Assembly: GCA_013289685.1 (NCBI GenBank)
Contig: JABCZL010000005.1
Span: 186,001-250,000 of the forward strand
DNA length: 64,000 nt
Direction of reading: 5' to 3'
Source: Acidobacteriota bacterium
GTDB taxonomy: Bacteria > Acidobacteriota > Terriglobia > Terriglobales > Acidobacteriaceae
The number at the start of each line of letters is the position of its first letter. The stretch's first letter is position 1. The position numbers and the translations under genes are program-made. The notes below the pieces were generated by a model. The model ran no database searches and was not told the origin of the DNA. It worked only from the letters and a program-made list of their open reading frames with translations. Positions 1 through 7,737 of this stretch are shown here, piece after piece.

Positions 1-149
1 GGTTCCTGACTCTCAACGATATTCGTCGGCCACGCGGATTCCCTTACGCGGCTGGTAGATCTGACAGTCGACGGCTCCCTGCTTTCGAGGGTAGAGTTTT
101 TTCCTCCACTACGTTCAAACAATCTCAATTTTCACAGAAGGAGCAAACC

Positions 150-458
150 ATGCCTCTTACACCCGAACAACGCGATGCCGTCACAAGCGAATTGAAGAGG
201 TTCGGAATCGATTTGAATCTCTCCGAGGATCAGAAACAGAAATTGCAAGGCTTCATGACGGATGCGTCCGAAAAACTCCAGGAGTACAAGCAGCAGAATC
301 CGAATGCGTCAAAGGAGGATTTGATCAAGAAAGTTACCGAAAATCGTGCGGCGATTCGTCAACGCCTGGCAAGTTTCATGACACCCGAGCAGCTCGCAAA
401 ATTGGATACCGAGTTGGCGAAAGCCAAGGAATTCCTGGGGCAGAAGCTCGCTGCCTAA
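150..458 (+). CDS. small helical hypothetical protein
   Basis: A 102-residue protein with no signal peptide or membrane segment. It is almost entirely charged, helix-favouring sequence (many K, E, Q, A) and has two LTPEQ/MTPEQ boxes, near the N-terminus and at about residue 77. The boxes recall the LTxxQ motif of Spy/CpxP-type helical proteins, but those are periplasmic and this one has no export signal, so the link is only suggestive. The start is well supported: AAGGAG lies about 7 nt before the ATG. It stands alone, with the GNAT gene beginning about 110 bp downstream. Function is unknown. Confidence 0.75.
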   Translation: MPLTPEQRDAVTSELKRFGIDLNLSEDQKQKLQGFMTDASEKLQEYKQQNPNASKEDLIKKVTENRAAIRQRLASFMTPEQLAKLDTELAKAKEFLGQKLAA

Positions 459-565
459 CCGGGAGCTGACAAATTGTTTTTTCTTGTCCCGCCGAGTTGC
501 CAGTTCGGCGGGATTGTTTCAGCGCTATCAATTGACGTATGATCCGTCGTTGATAGGCTGACACA

Positions 566-1081
566 ATGATTGTCATCCAGTCCCCAAGATTGCAGCTCAG
601 CCAGTTCCAGATGGCGGATGCACTGGAGGTTTTTGGATGCATCACGCCCGCCATCGCCAGATTCATGCCATGGGAGCCGCCATCGTGGAGTGAGTACGTG
701 ACGCGATGCGAGAAGAGAGCGCAGGCTCCGGAACCAAACAAGTTTCCGTTCGTCATCCGGCGGCGCGACAACGGGGAATGCCTTGGCATGGCCTCGTTCG
801 AAGATGCGGATTCGGTTTCGCCCGAACTCGGCCTTTGGCTCAAGGAAAGCGCGCACGGGCGGGGTTTTGGCCGGGAGGTCGTGGCCGCACTTGTGAAGTG
901 GGGACACGCAACTCTCGGCAAAGGAAGTTTCATCTATCCGGTGGCCATACAAAACATCGCCAGCAGGCGTATCGCTGAGAAGCTTCACGGCGAGATCATA
1001 GGCAACCGAACGAATCCAAAATACGACTCCGTCGTTTACAGGATTCCCTTCTGCGAATCGCCAAATTCTCAGTTCTGCTGA
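566..1081 (+). CDS. GNAT family N-acetyltransferase (RimJ/RimL-like)
   Basis: A 171-aa protein with the RimJ/RimL-type GNAT layout. The N-terminus reads as 'SPRLQL..F...DA', the typical first strand and helix. A central 'ELGLWL' strand is followed by the acetyl-CoA-binding turn G-R-G-F-G-REVV at about residues 95-103. The C-terminal 'NIASRRIAEKLHGE' stretch corresponds to the usual N-x-xS-xR-a-xKlGF helix. The family transfers acetyl from acetyl-CoA to protein N-termini or small amines; the substrate here cannot be read from sequence. It is monocistronic. Confidence 0.85.
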   Translation: MIVIQSPRLQLSQFQMADALEVFGCITPAIARFMPWEPPSWSEYVTRCEKRAQAPEPNKFPFVIRRRDNGECLGMASFEDADSVSPELGLWLKESAHGRGFGREVVAALVKWGHATLGKGSFIYPVAIQNIASRRIAEKLHGEIIGNRTNPKYDSVVYRIPFCESPNSQFC

Positions 1082-1453
1082 CGGCACATCGAGCTTCGGT
1101 TGTGCGACTTCGCGTAGATTTAGATTTCCATTTCTCCGGTAATTGTCCGAAGCCCCGCATGACTGACCCAGCGATCAGTTGGACTCGCAGAAGTTTTCGG
1201 TGTCAGAAGTAGGTGTCAACGGCGCTTTGCCACCGGAGATAGGCCCGTGCGACTTTGCGCTGCAATTCGGCGGATTGTCGTTCGCTCCCAGACATTTTCG
1301 TGGAGAACCCACTGCTGCGCGGAGCGGAAGTTCAGCGCACTCCGAGACTGTTGAGAAATCGCGATTTCACTCATTGTAGGGTTCTTGATCAGAAGCGTCG
1401 GGCTGGGCAGACTCCACGCAAGGGTGTACCTTTAGACCTATCAGGAACGGAAA
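1082..1453. other. 372-bp stretch without a supported gene
   Basis: No ORF here has convincing coding character. The only structure seen is the 14-bp perfect palindrome GAAATCGCGATTTC at 1355-1368, followed by ACTCA. A related copy lies at 1794-1815, and a weaker one near 5888-5908. Confidence 0.5.
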
Positions 1454-1741
1454 ATGAAAGAGCACCCAAAGGACAATTCAATCAGCGACGGCCAGCCTGA
1501 TGGTCAGCAGATACTCCTAAAAAGTCGAACTGATAGTGATCGAAAATTCTGGTCTGGGGAGCGGCCTGTTAGCGTAGTGCAATGGCTGGGCGTCCTGTTG
1601 CTGTATTTTGCAATGGCGCTACTTGCGCTCACCTCCAACCATCGCGTGTCCGCTTTGGTGCTAGGCGGTCTCGTTCTCTTTGTGCTACTCGGGAATCGCT
1701 GGGCACGTCGGCGCGGGAGACATAGGTCCACTCGGGTCTGA
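1454..1741 (+). CDS. small two-TM membrane protein, hypothetical
   Basis: A 95-aa protein with a polar N-terminal 35 residues, then two hydrophobic segments (about residues 42-60 and 65-81) joined by a short turn, and a strongly basic tail rich in Arg. By the positive-inside rule both ends should be cytoplasmic. GGAACGG lies just before the ATG. No family was recognised. It might be a real lineage-specific gene or a chance ORF; the clean TM hairpin favours the former. Confidence 0.5.
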   Translation: MKEHPKDNSISDGQPDGQQILLKSRTDSDRKFWSGERPVSVVQWLGVLLLYFAMALLALTSNHRVSALVLGGLVLFVLLGNRWARRRGRHRSTRV

Positions 1742-1790
1742 CTTGCGATTGTTCTTAGAACTGATCCGTGATTCAGCTTGGATGATGGCT

Positions 1791-1816
1791 GTCGAAATAT
1801 CGCGATTTTCACTCAG
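1791..1816. repeat. interspersed near-palindrome (second copy)
   Basis: The sequence GAAATATCGCGATTTTC followed by ACTCAGTG is a near copy of the perfect palindrome plus ACTCA at 1355-1373. A degenerate third copy, GAAAAATCGCCATATC plus ACTCA, lies at about 5888-5908. All three are outside intact genes. Confidence 0.45.
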
Positions 1817-1863
1817 TGACAAGGATCGGATGCCAAGCCCTCGGCTTTGGCCTTTTCATTCCT

Positions 1864-3180
1864 TCATCTGAGGGGTTTGCTGATCCAGTGGTCGGTGAAG
1901 GTCGAGTGCTGGATGGAAGACTCGACTTTAGGCATATGGCAGGTTGTACAGTTCTTCGTGCTTACGGGGCAGGCCGCGCCTGGGTGATCTGAGTCTGGGT
2001 GATCCGAGTCTGGGTGATCCGAGTCTCGGTGATCTGAGTCTCGGTAACCGGCGCTGGTTTTTGCGCCGGGCTGATTGGCGTGACATTGCAGACAGCGCGA
2101 ATCGTAGGCTGCGGCATCGTGCTCCAGAGGCTGGTGGGGATCGTGGCAGGCAACGCAGGTCAGACGAGCGTCTGGTTTGCTCCAACACTTGCTGTTTTCG
2201 AGGCGGTACGGTGCAAAGCGAAGGTTCAATGCGCCCAGTCCAATGTTGGTCACCACATCTTCCCAGGTGCGGTGGCACGCGCCGCAGAAATCGACGGACG
2301 CGACCGGATCCAGACGACTGGGATTCATGATCAGTTGCTCGCCCTGCTCCCGCGGTCCCGAATTCATGGCGACGACATGACTGGCGCCTGGTCCGTGGCA
2401 GGCTTCGCAGGTGACGCCCGGCACAGCGCCGCTGAGATCAAGTTGACTGTTGATTACCGAAGCGGTTGTGTGACAGGCAAAACATGCGTGAGTCTCTGCC
2501 GGCGGCATGCGACGTCCCGCGGCCTCTTCCAGGCTGCGGGGCGGGGCCAGAGATTGCCCCGGAGTGATATTCAGATCCTGAGAAGACGAAAAAAAAGTCA
2601 GATGGCTTTCATAGTAGCTGCCGTTTTTCTCGTAGACGTAAGTCTGGCCCATGTGACCGACACCAAATGCCCACAGCAGATCGGCGGAGAGGCGCGCCGC
2701 ACCATCGTTAGCGGTGACCGTTAGAACGCTCTTCCCGCCTTTGGTGACGATCTCCTCACGGTAGGGACCTAGGCGAAAGGAGAGATGGTCATGCTGGCGA
2801 AGTATCTCGGCGTCGGCGGCGCGAACGGCCGCGCGGGCCATCGCGTGTTTTTGCTGGGTCGCAACCTTGGAAGCATGACACTTCGCGCACGTCGCTGTGC
2901 CCACGTAACTATCTCGTGTGGCGTCCCCTTTAGTCGGCCACCAGCCCGGCGAGTGAACCCGCGATGCGGTGGGCATGGACATGCTGACGGGCGCAGAAGT
3001 TTGAGCAGAGGACGCAGAAGCTACAACACAGATTGCCAGCGCGGAGACGAGTCGGAGGGCGATGCGGGCCCTCGGGGTTAACGGGCACTGGGTTGACGAG
3101 GGCGTGGTTAACGCCGAAAAACAGGCTGCGCGAAACAGGTAGTGCTGAGGATTCTGAGCCGCATCAGCTCGCACAGTCAT
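1864..3180 (-). CDS. secreted seven-haem cytochrome c-like protein
   Basis: A 438-aa protein with seven CxxCH haem-binding motifs: CAKCH, CFACH, CEACH, CGACH, CVACH, CLQCH and CTTCH. A hydrophobic export segment ending in ASASSAQ lies unusually deep, at about residues 40-60. An upstream TTG could add two residues; the ATG at 3180 is preferred. The architecture resembles multihaem cytochromes of the NrfA/octahaem (cytochrome c554) type, expected to carry electrons in the periplasm. No CxxCK site was seen, so nitrite reductase activity is not supported. A DSDHP repeat encoded by a 15-bp tandem array lies between the sixth and seventh haem motifs. It has no obvious operon partner. Confidence 0.85.
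   Translation of the reverse strand: MTVRADAAQNPQHYLFRAACFSALTTPSSTQCPLTPRARIALRLVSALAICVVASASSAQTSAPVSMSMPTASRVHSPGWWPTKGDATRDSYVGTATCAKCHASKVATQQKHAMARAAVRAADAEILRQHDHLSFRLGPYREEIVTKGGKSVLTVTANDGAARLSADLLWAFGVGHMGQTYVYEKNGSYYESHLTFFSSSQDLNITPGQSLAPPRSLEEAAGRRMPPAETHACFACHTTASVINSQLDLSGAVPGVTCEACHGPGASHVVAMNSGPREQGEQLIMNPSRLDPVASVDFCGACHRTWEDVVTNIGLGALNLRFAPYRLENSKCWSKPDARLTCVACHDPHQPLEHDAAAYDSRCLQCHANQPGAKTSAGYRDSDHRDSDHPDSDHPDSDHPGAACPVSTKNCTTCHMPKVESSIQHSTFTDHWISKPLR
1981..2040. repeat. 15-bp tandem repeat inside cytochrome gene
   Basis: Four successive 15-bp units of the form TGGGTGATCYGAGTC, the last with TCGG at its start, lie in frame inside the cytochrome gene. On the minus strand they encode the pentapeptide series DSDHR/DSDHP. 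Because the unit is a multiple of three, copy-number change would lengthen or shorten the protein without a frameshift. Confidence 0.9.
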
Positions 3181-3914
3181 ACTCAAGACTTAGGCCCGGA
3201 GTTTTGGCCGCCAAGACGGCTGCTATTGTCTCCTCAATCCCGGTTTGCCGTCAATGCGAAGGATCGATCATCACCCTCGCGAAACTCGACCCGTCGCAGG
3301 TTGTCGACAAAACAGCGCGGGCCGGAGGGAGTTTTGAGTGTAACCGCCTGGTTTCGTCAGGAGTCGCGGGGCAGCTTATCAAATTGAACGTTCATAGCTC
3401 TGTCGCAAGTTTAATGCCGCACCGAGGAAAGAAGCGACACAATACCGTCGCGTCTCTCGCGATTCATCTCCGGTCAGGGCGACCCGCAGCTGACTTCTTG
3501 GGCCCAGGTGAATCCTTGGCACGCACAACGGGTAGAATGGCAGTCACCCGTGTTCCGTGGCCTTTTGACTGGACTTGCAGAGTGCCCCTGACTCATTGCC
3601 TGTACTGATCGCTATTTTCGCCGAGAAGCTCACCGGCGGCCGGGACGATAAATTTTACGCTACTTAGGGTCTGGGTAGAGATGGAATACAGGAAACTCTG
3701 TACGCGGCAGCCCAAAACCGTTCGGACCTCCAGGCTCCGCGCGGCAAACTTTACCACGTGGCGTCTCCAATCCCAGATCGAATTCGCGTTGCCAAGTAAT
3801 TGTTGCAGAACGACTTTGGGTGGACAACTGTTTGGCGGCCCAATTGCTTCGTAATCAACGTGGTCGGCGGTAGGGGAATCAGTTCGTGAGATTTGTGAAC
3901 CGAGGAGGTGAGAC
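3181..3914. other. 734-bp stretch without a supported gene
   Basis: This lies between the cytochrome start (minus strand) and the next small gene (plus strand), so it should hold both promoters. ORFs crossing it have biased, non-protein-like composition and no recognisable motif. Clear promoters were not identified. Only the strong AGGAGG at 3903-3908 before the next gene stands out. Confidence 0.45.
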
Positions 3915-4196
3915 TTGCGCGGCGAAACCAAAGAGCGTTGGAGAGAACTTTGCGAGCGAGTTGTCGTTGAGCATGACCCAGGCAGATTTGAAGCCACAAT
4001 CCAAGAGCTACTTCGGGTATTGGAGGGCCGCGAACAAATGGCAGCGCAACAGGGTACGCATGCCGCTCAGCGAAAAGCCTATCAGTATATGTTTGTCAGT
4101 GCCTTAAGTTCCCGTATCTCTCGGGCGGGCGTCCTTCGCCGTGCCTTCCTGCGCTTCTTTATTCGAGATGTCGTTTCGGACGCGCCGTTCCATTAG
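3915..4196 (+). CDS. small hypothetical protein, acidobacterial type
   Basis: A 93-aa protein starting at TTG. A textbook AGGAGG (3903-3908) lies 6 nt upstream and fixes this unusual start. The N-terminal half (MRGETKERW.ELCE...DP..F...IQELLRVLEGREQ) is an amphipathic helical pattern that I recognise as common in short hypothetical proteins of Acidobacteria. The C-terminal half is basic and less protein-like, and it overlaps the convergent gene at 4104-4349 by 93 bp, so it may be a fortuitous extension. Function unknown; cytosolic. Confidence 0.65.
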   Translation: MRGETKERWRELCERVVVEHDPGRFEATIQELLRVLEGREQMAAQQGTHAAQRKAYQYMFVSALSSRISRAGVLRRAFLRFFIRDVVSDAPFH

Positions 4197-4349
4197 CAAT
4201 GGGTAGGCGGCAAAACGCTCGCGCATGCGTTGGATGTGTAGGTGCAATGCGTCCCGAAGTTCGACGAGTATCGGCCCGACTTCCTCCTCGTCTTTCTTGG
4301 CAAGAAGCTCCGAGCACAGTCTACGAATCCTATCTTCCATACGAAGCAT
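4104..4349 (-). CDS. small helical hypothetical protein, acidobacterial type
   Basis: An 81-aa protein; a second in-frame ATG at 4340 gives 78 aa and may be the true start. Residues 4-55 (MEDRIRRLCSELLAK..., then an ELRDALHLHIQRMRER helix) form a predicted helical hairpin typical of short Acidobacteria proteins. The tail is polar and probably disordered. It converges with and overlaps the 3' end of the TTG-started gene at 3915-4196. Both members of this pair look lineage-typical. No function is known. Confidence 0.6.
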   Translation of the reverse strand: MLRMEDRIRRLCSELLAKKDEEEVGPILVELRDALHLHIQRMRERFAAYPLLMERRVRNDISNKEAQEGTAKDARPRDTGT

Positions 4350-5196
4350 GGCGCGCCTGCATCAGACGTGCAGTAGCGCCCTGTCAGGGTAGTCGGGCTT
4401 TCCCCATCTACGCCATACAGTTTACCCGGTAGACTCGGCCCGCATAAGTCTTTCGAAGGATGAAGGCATAGATTGATGTTGCGCGCGTCGGGGGCGACAA
4501 GAAGGCGGGCGGTCGAGAGGGTCACGAATGTGGCGGGGCTGCCGACACTAACCCATGACCGCCCTAAATGGAAGCTCTTTCCATTTCGAGGCAGTGTTAC
4601 TCGGCCGCATGACCGGCTTCAATCGGGTAAATCATTTAGGACGCTGCCGAGCAAGCTACTTTGCAGTGATCGCCGTTCGTCTCGGCCTTCGCCGTCACAG
4701 AAACGACGGGTCGGCATGGAACAACCCCGAGCGCGTCCAAAGTGGGCTGTGTGGAGAAATGGCATTAGCGCACGATTGTCCAGCACCCGAACCAGAAGCA
4801 CGCGGTTTGGTTCTTCACGATATAGATGTCGCTGTGCGTGAGCCTCTTTGGGGGAGCGGCTGATTAAGTAATGGACAACGAGCCGAGGAGCTCCTCAACC
4901 TCCGCGAGTCCCTCCCCCGAGAAGCTCGCGTTTCAGTCAGCAAAATAACGAAATAGTCATCGGTTGCATATCGGGAAAATGCTGTAAGACAAGCTGGGAG
5001 TGCTCTGTACGGGGAGGTTCGGGAGGGGGGAAATGACAGTTCCCCGGGATAGTCCACTTCATCCGCACCGTAAGACCAGTAACCGATCCGGCCATTCGGA
5101 CAATACCCGTTGACTTTGGGCAATTAGACATCGGTAACAACCTGTTTCTCATGGAATCAGGCTATGCTTGGGCGGTTGGACGAAGGAGCCTGCTTT
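4350..5196. other. 847-bp stretch without a supported gene
   Basis: Both strands carry only short ORFs with no family resemblance. Base composition is somewhat less GC-rich than the genes. The end of this gap carries GAAGGAG at 5182-5188, the ribosome binding site of the next gene. No repeat or RNA structure was identified by eye. Confidence 0.45.
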
Positions 5197-5835
5197 ATGA
5201 CAACCACTACACGCCGGGCTTATTGGGGTGTTCTCGCCATGGTTTTCGTCCTTGTTTTCAGCAGAGGCTTGTTCGCACAATCAAGACCGGCCGCAGTCTC
5301 GAGTTCACCCTCTCCAGTGGCACGCGACCTGAATTCAACCTTGGCGGAGTTGATGCGCGCGGCCCCGGCAACCAGCCAGGACCTGACGAGCCTACAGCAG
5401 GGTGGGAGACTCCACTGGCTCACATTCTGGCGGGGAGACAAAGCCCAGAAGGCCCAAATAACAGCAGCGTTGCGCCGCAATCTCCAATTTGCTGTGCCCG
5501 CTTTGATTCACGATGCGCAAGCCTCTGGGGGAAGCATCTCCACGACATTTAAATTGTATAAAGACTTGACAGTGGTCTGCGAGTCTCTAGATTCGCTGCT
5601 TCCACCCGGTTCGCACGAAGGTAAAGCTGAACTGACAGCTTTGAGCAACGACATTTCCGACATGAATCGGCTCGTGGAAGAGTTGTCTTCCTATATCCAG
5701 CAGACCGCGGCTTCGATGGAGAGCAAAAATGCTCAGCTAGTGTCTTCGGCTGGCCGGTCTCCGAAAAGAGTCATTGTCGACGACAACATCCCGGAGAAGC
5801 CCTCGCCCAGGAAACGCCGCCCGTCCAATCAATAA
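5197..5835 (+). CDS. secreted hypothetical protein
   Basis: A 212-aa protein. The start at 5197 is chosen over an upstream in-frame ATG (5164) because GAAGGAG sits 8 nt before it and because it gives a clean signal peptide: TTTTRR, a hydrophobic core, then LFAQS as the likely cleavage region near residue 28. The mature part is mostly helical, with no cysteines expected for disulphides beyond one. It ends in a very basic, proline-rich tail (KPSPRKRRPS). No family was recognised. Probably periplasmic. Confidence 0.7.
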   Translation: MTTTTRRAYWGVLAMVFVLVFSRGLFAQSRPAAVSSSPSPVARDLNSTLAELMRAAPATSQDLTSLQQGGRLHWLTFWRGDKAQKAQITAALRRNLQFAVPALIHDAQASGGSISTTFKLYKDLTVVCESLDSLLPPGSHEGKAELTALSNDISDMNRLVEELSSYIQQTAASMESKNAQLVSSAGRSPKRVIVDDNIPEKPSPRKRRPSNQ

Positions 5836-5882
5836 AGCAGTTCAGATTTTGCGAACGGCGTGACCAGAACACCTGAGCCTAG

Positions 5883-6630
5883 CTAGTGAAAAATCGCCAT
5901 ATCACTCATCTTCCGACCAGTTGAGCCGTCGATCGGCTGCAGCCAGAGGTTTGCCGAGTCCTGGTCAGCTAAAGCATAGACCACAGCCTTGCCATCAGGC
6001 GTGAAGCGGACCTCCCCATACGACTGCGCTGGTGCGCTGAAATTCTACAAGTTTCGCGTTCCGCGGAGAATCGACTGGCACCAATGCCAGCTCTTTCTTG
6101 CCGTTGCCAGTCGCCGCAAAAGCTGCCAGCTTGCCGTCTGGAGAAATGGCGACCGCGCCATAGTCAGGACGCTCGGAGAGTCTTTCCGGCTTCCCTCCGT
6201 CCAAAGGCGCACTGGTAAGCCGTGCGGTGGTTCGATCGAGGTAATAAACCCATTGCCCATCGGGCGAGCAGACTGGGTAATGATCGCTCTGGCCGTCAGT
6301 GATTCGTCTGAGGTTTCCCCCGCCGGCGTCCATTCGCCAGATGCGGTTATTCGTCGCCTCGCCGCGGGGCAACATCGAGAAGACAACGTAGCGGCCCTTC
6401 GCGCATGCGGAAGGTTGTACTGCCGAGCCCTCCTGTTGCGTCGAGGTCAGCGGCGTTTGGTTTCCAGTGTCGTGAAACAGGCTCAGAGTGCTCTGCTGAT
6501 CTTCGAGAATCACCTGGCCGTCCGGTGTCCAGGCAAACCTGAGGACGCCGGCGCTGGAAGTGAGCTGCCGCGCCTTGCGCTGTTCAGATCCGATGGAGGC
6601 GTCACAAAAAGGTCATAGCGATGCTGGTTC
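5883..6630 (-). pseudogene. decayed PD40/TolB-type beta-propeller gene fragment
   Basis: The minus strand reads as blades of a TolB-like propeller (WTPDGQ, CSPDGQWVYY, ISPDGKLAAF), but in three different frames. The longest piece is 5995-6513. Near 6565-6580 the upstream frame (RYDLFVTPPSDLNSA) joins it by a frameshift. Near 6010 a second frameshift leads into FTPDGKAVVYALADQ...NLWLQPIDGS, which ends at a TAG at 5883-5885. The N-terminal part of the parent protein is missing. In Acidobacteria such propellers are C-terminal parts of Ser/Thr kinases or winged-helix proteins. Two independent frameshifts plus truncation support a pseudogene, although sequencing error cannot be excluded. Confidence 0.75.
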
Positions 6631-6664
6631 AGGACTGGATGACAACTCTCTGGGTGACTCACCG

Positions 6665-7453
6665 TTAGGCTTGCGGGCCGCGGCGGTTGGGCAGCGGCTT
6701 CACGGACTGGCTGGAAGGAGTCTGATTGGCGTCGTACTTTCCGGTCAGGTTGTTCCAGCGGATGTGCAGCATCTCCATCATCATGCGGGAGCCGTCGATC
6801 AGGGGGTTGATGCTGGTTCCTTCGCGATGTGCCCAGGCGACGGGGACTTCCTGCACTTTGAATTTCAACTTTTGGGCCAGGAAGAGAATTTCGGGATCGA
6901 ATCCCCAGCGTTCGATTTTCTGAAGTGGAAAGATTGCCTGAACCGCCGGTTGCTTGAAGGCTTTGAAGCCGCACTGTGTGTCTTTGAACCGCAGGCCTAG
7001 GGTTAGGCGTAGGATCAGGTTGAAAATGCGGCCGAAGAGTTGGCGGTGCAGGGGCTGGCGTTGCGTCTGGGTTTCGGCGCGCAGCCAGCGGGAGCCGATG
7101 GCGATGTCAGCGCCTCCGTCCAGCGCATGGAAAAGCTTGGAGGCCTCTTCGATCGGCGAGGAGAGGTCGGCGTCGCTGAACAGTACGATTCGGCCGCGGG
7201 CGGTGAGCATGCCGTTGCGCACGCTGTATCCTTTGCCGCGATTGCCGTGATTTTCGACCAGCCGCAGCGTAGGGTCCGTGGCGGAATAAGACCGGACAAT
7301 GTCGGCTGTGTTGTCGCGGGAGCCGTCATTGACGACGATGACTTCCGCGTCCCACCTCTGCGCGTGCACGTAGGCCAGCACCCTTTCGAGGGTCGCGCCC
7401 AGGCGGGCGCTCTCGTTGTAGGCGGGAATCACGATGCTGTAAGCGGGATCCAA
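6665..7453 (-). CDS. family 2 glycosyltransferase, dolichyl-phosphate-glucosyltransferase-like
   Basis: A 262-aa GT-A protein with the signature N-terminus SIVIPAYNESARLG. VIVVNDGSRDNTADIV gives the nucleotide-sugar site, and the metal-binding motif is DADLSSP. A conserved DTQCGFKAF and WGFDPEILFLA follow, typical of the DPG/DPM-synthase-like subgroup that transfers a hexose from UDP/GDP-sugar to a polyprenyl phosphate. There is no C-terminal transmembrane pair, so it is probably a peripheral membrane enzyme. The basic tail is variable. The propeller remnant begins right after the stop. The acceptor is unknown. Confidence 0.88.
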   Translation of the reverse strand: MDPAYSIVIPAYNESARLGATLERVLAYVHAQRWDAEVIVVNDGSRDNTADIVRSYSATDPTLRLVENHGNRGKGYSVRNGMLTARGRIVLFSDADLSSPIEEASKLFHALDGGADIAIGSRWLRAETQTQRQPLHRQLFGRIFNLILRLTLGLRFKDTQCGFKAFKQPAVQAIFPLQKIERWGFDPEILFLAQKLKFKVQEVPVAWAHREGTSINPLIDGSRMMMEMLHIRWNNLTGKYDANQTPSSQSVKPLPNRRGPQA

Positions 7454-7680
7454 GAGCAGTTCTCAGTTCTCAGACGGGACGGATTGAGACCAGCATTGTC
7501 ATTGTACGTTGTGGTTTTGGGATTTCGGAAATTGGAGTCGGTCGGAGTATCCCAGCGGCTGAAGCCCGCGTTTATTCGCATGCTTCCTACGCGGCCCTGG
7601 AAGGGCCGCTCTTCCACGGTGGCGCAGGCATCCAGGTGGGAACAGGCGTTCACGGGAGGTGCCGGAGAGCGGAGAGCCGA

Positions 7681-7735
7681 GAACTGGGAACTGGGAACTG
7701 GGAACTGGGAACTGGGAACTGGGAACTGGGAACTG
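7681..7735. repeat. heptanucleotide tandem repeat (GAACTGG)n
   Basis: Nearly eight perfect copies of the 7-bp unit GAACTGG occupy 55 bp. The array ends 2 bp before the stop of the HD-GYP regulator at 7738, so it lies directly 3' of that gene and would be in its transcript tail. It is too short and unspaced to be a CRISPR. Confidence 0.95.
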
Positions 7736-7737
7736 CC

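Noticed and set aside
1864-3180. nitrite reductase NrfA
   Set aside because: All seven haem motifs are CxxCH; the CxxCK catalytic site and the NrfA length are not seen.
7681-7735. possible CRISPR array
   Set aside because: Units are 7 bp and directly adjacent with no spacers; no cas genes nearby.
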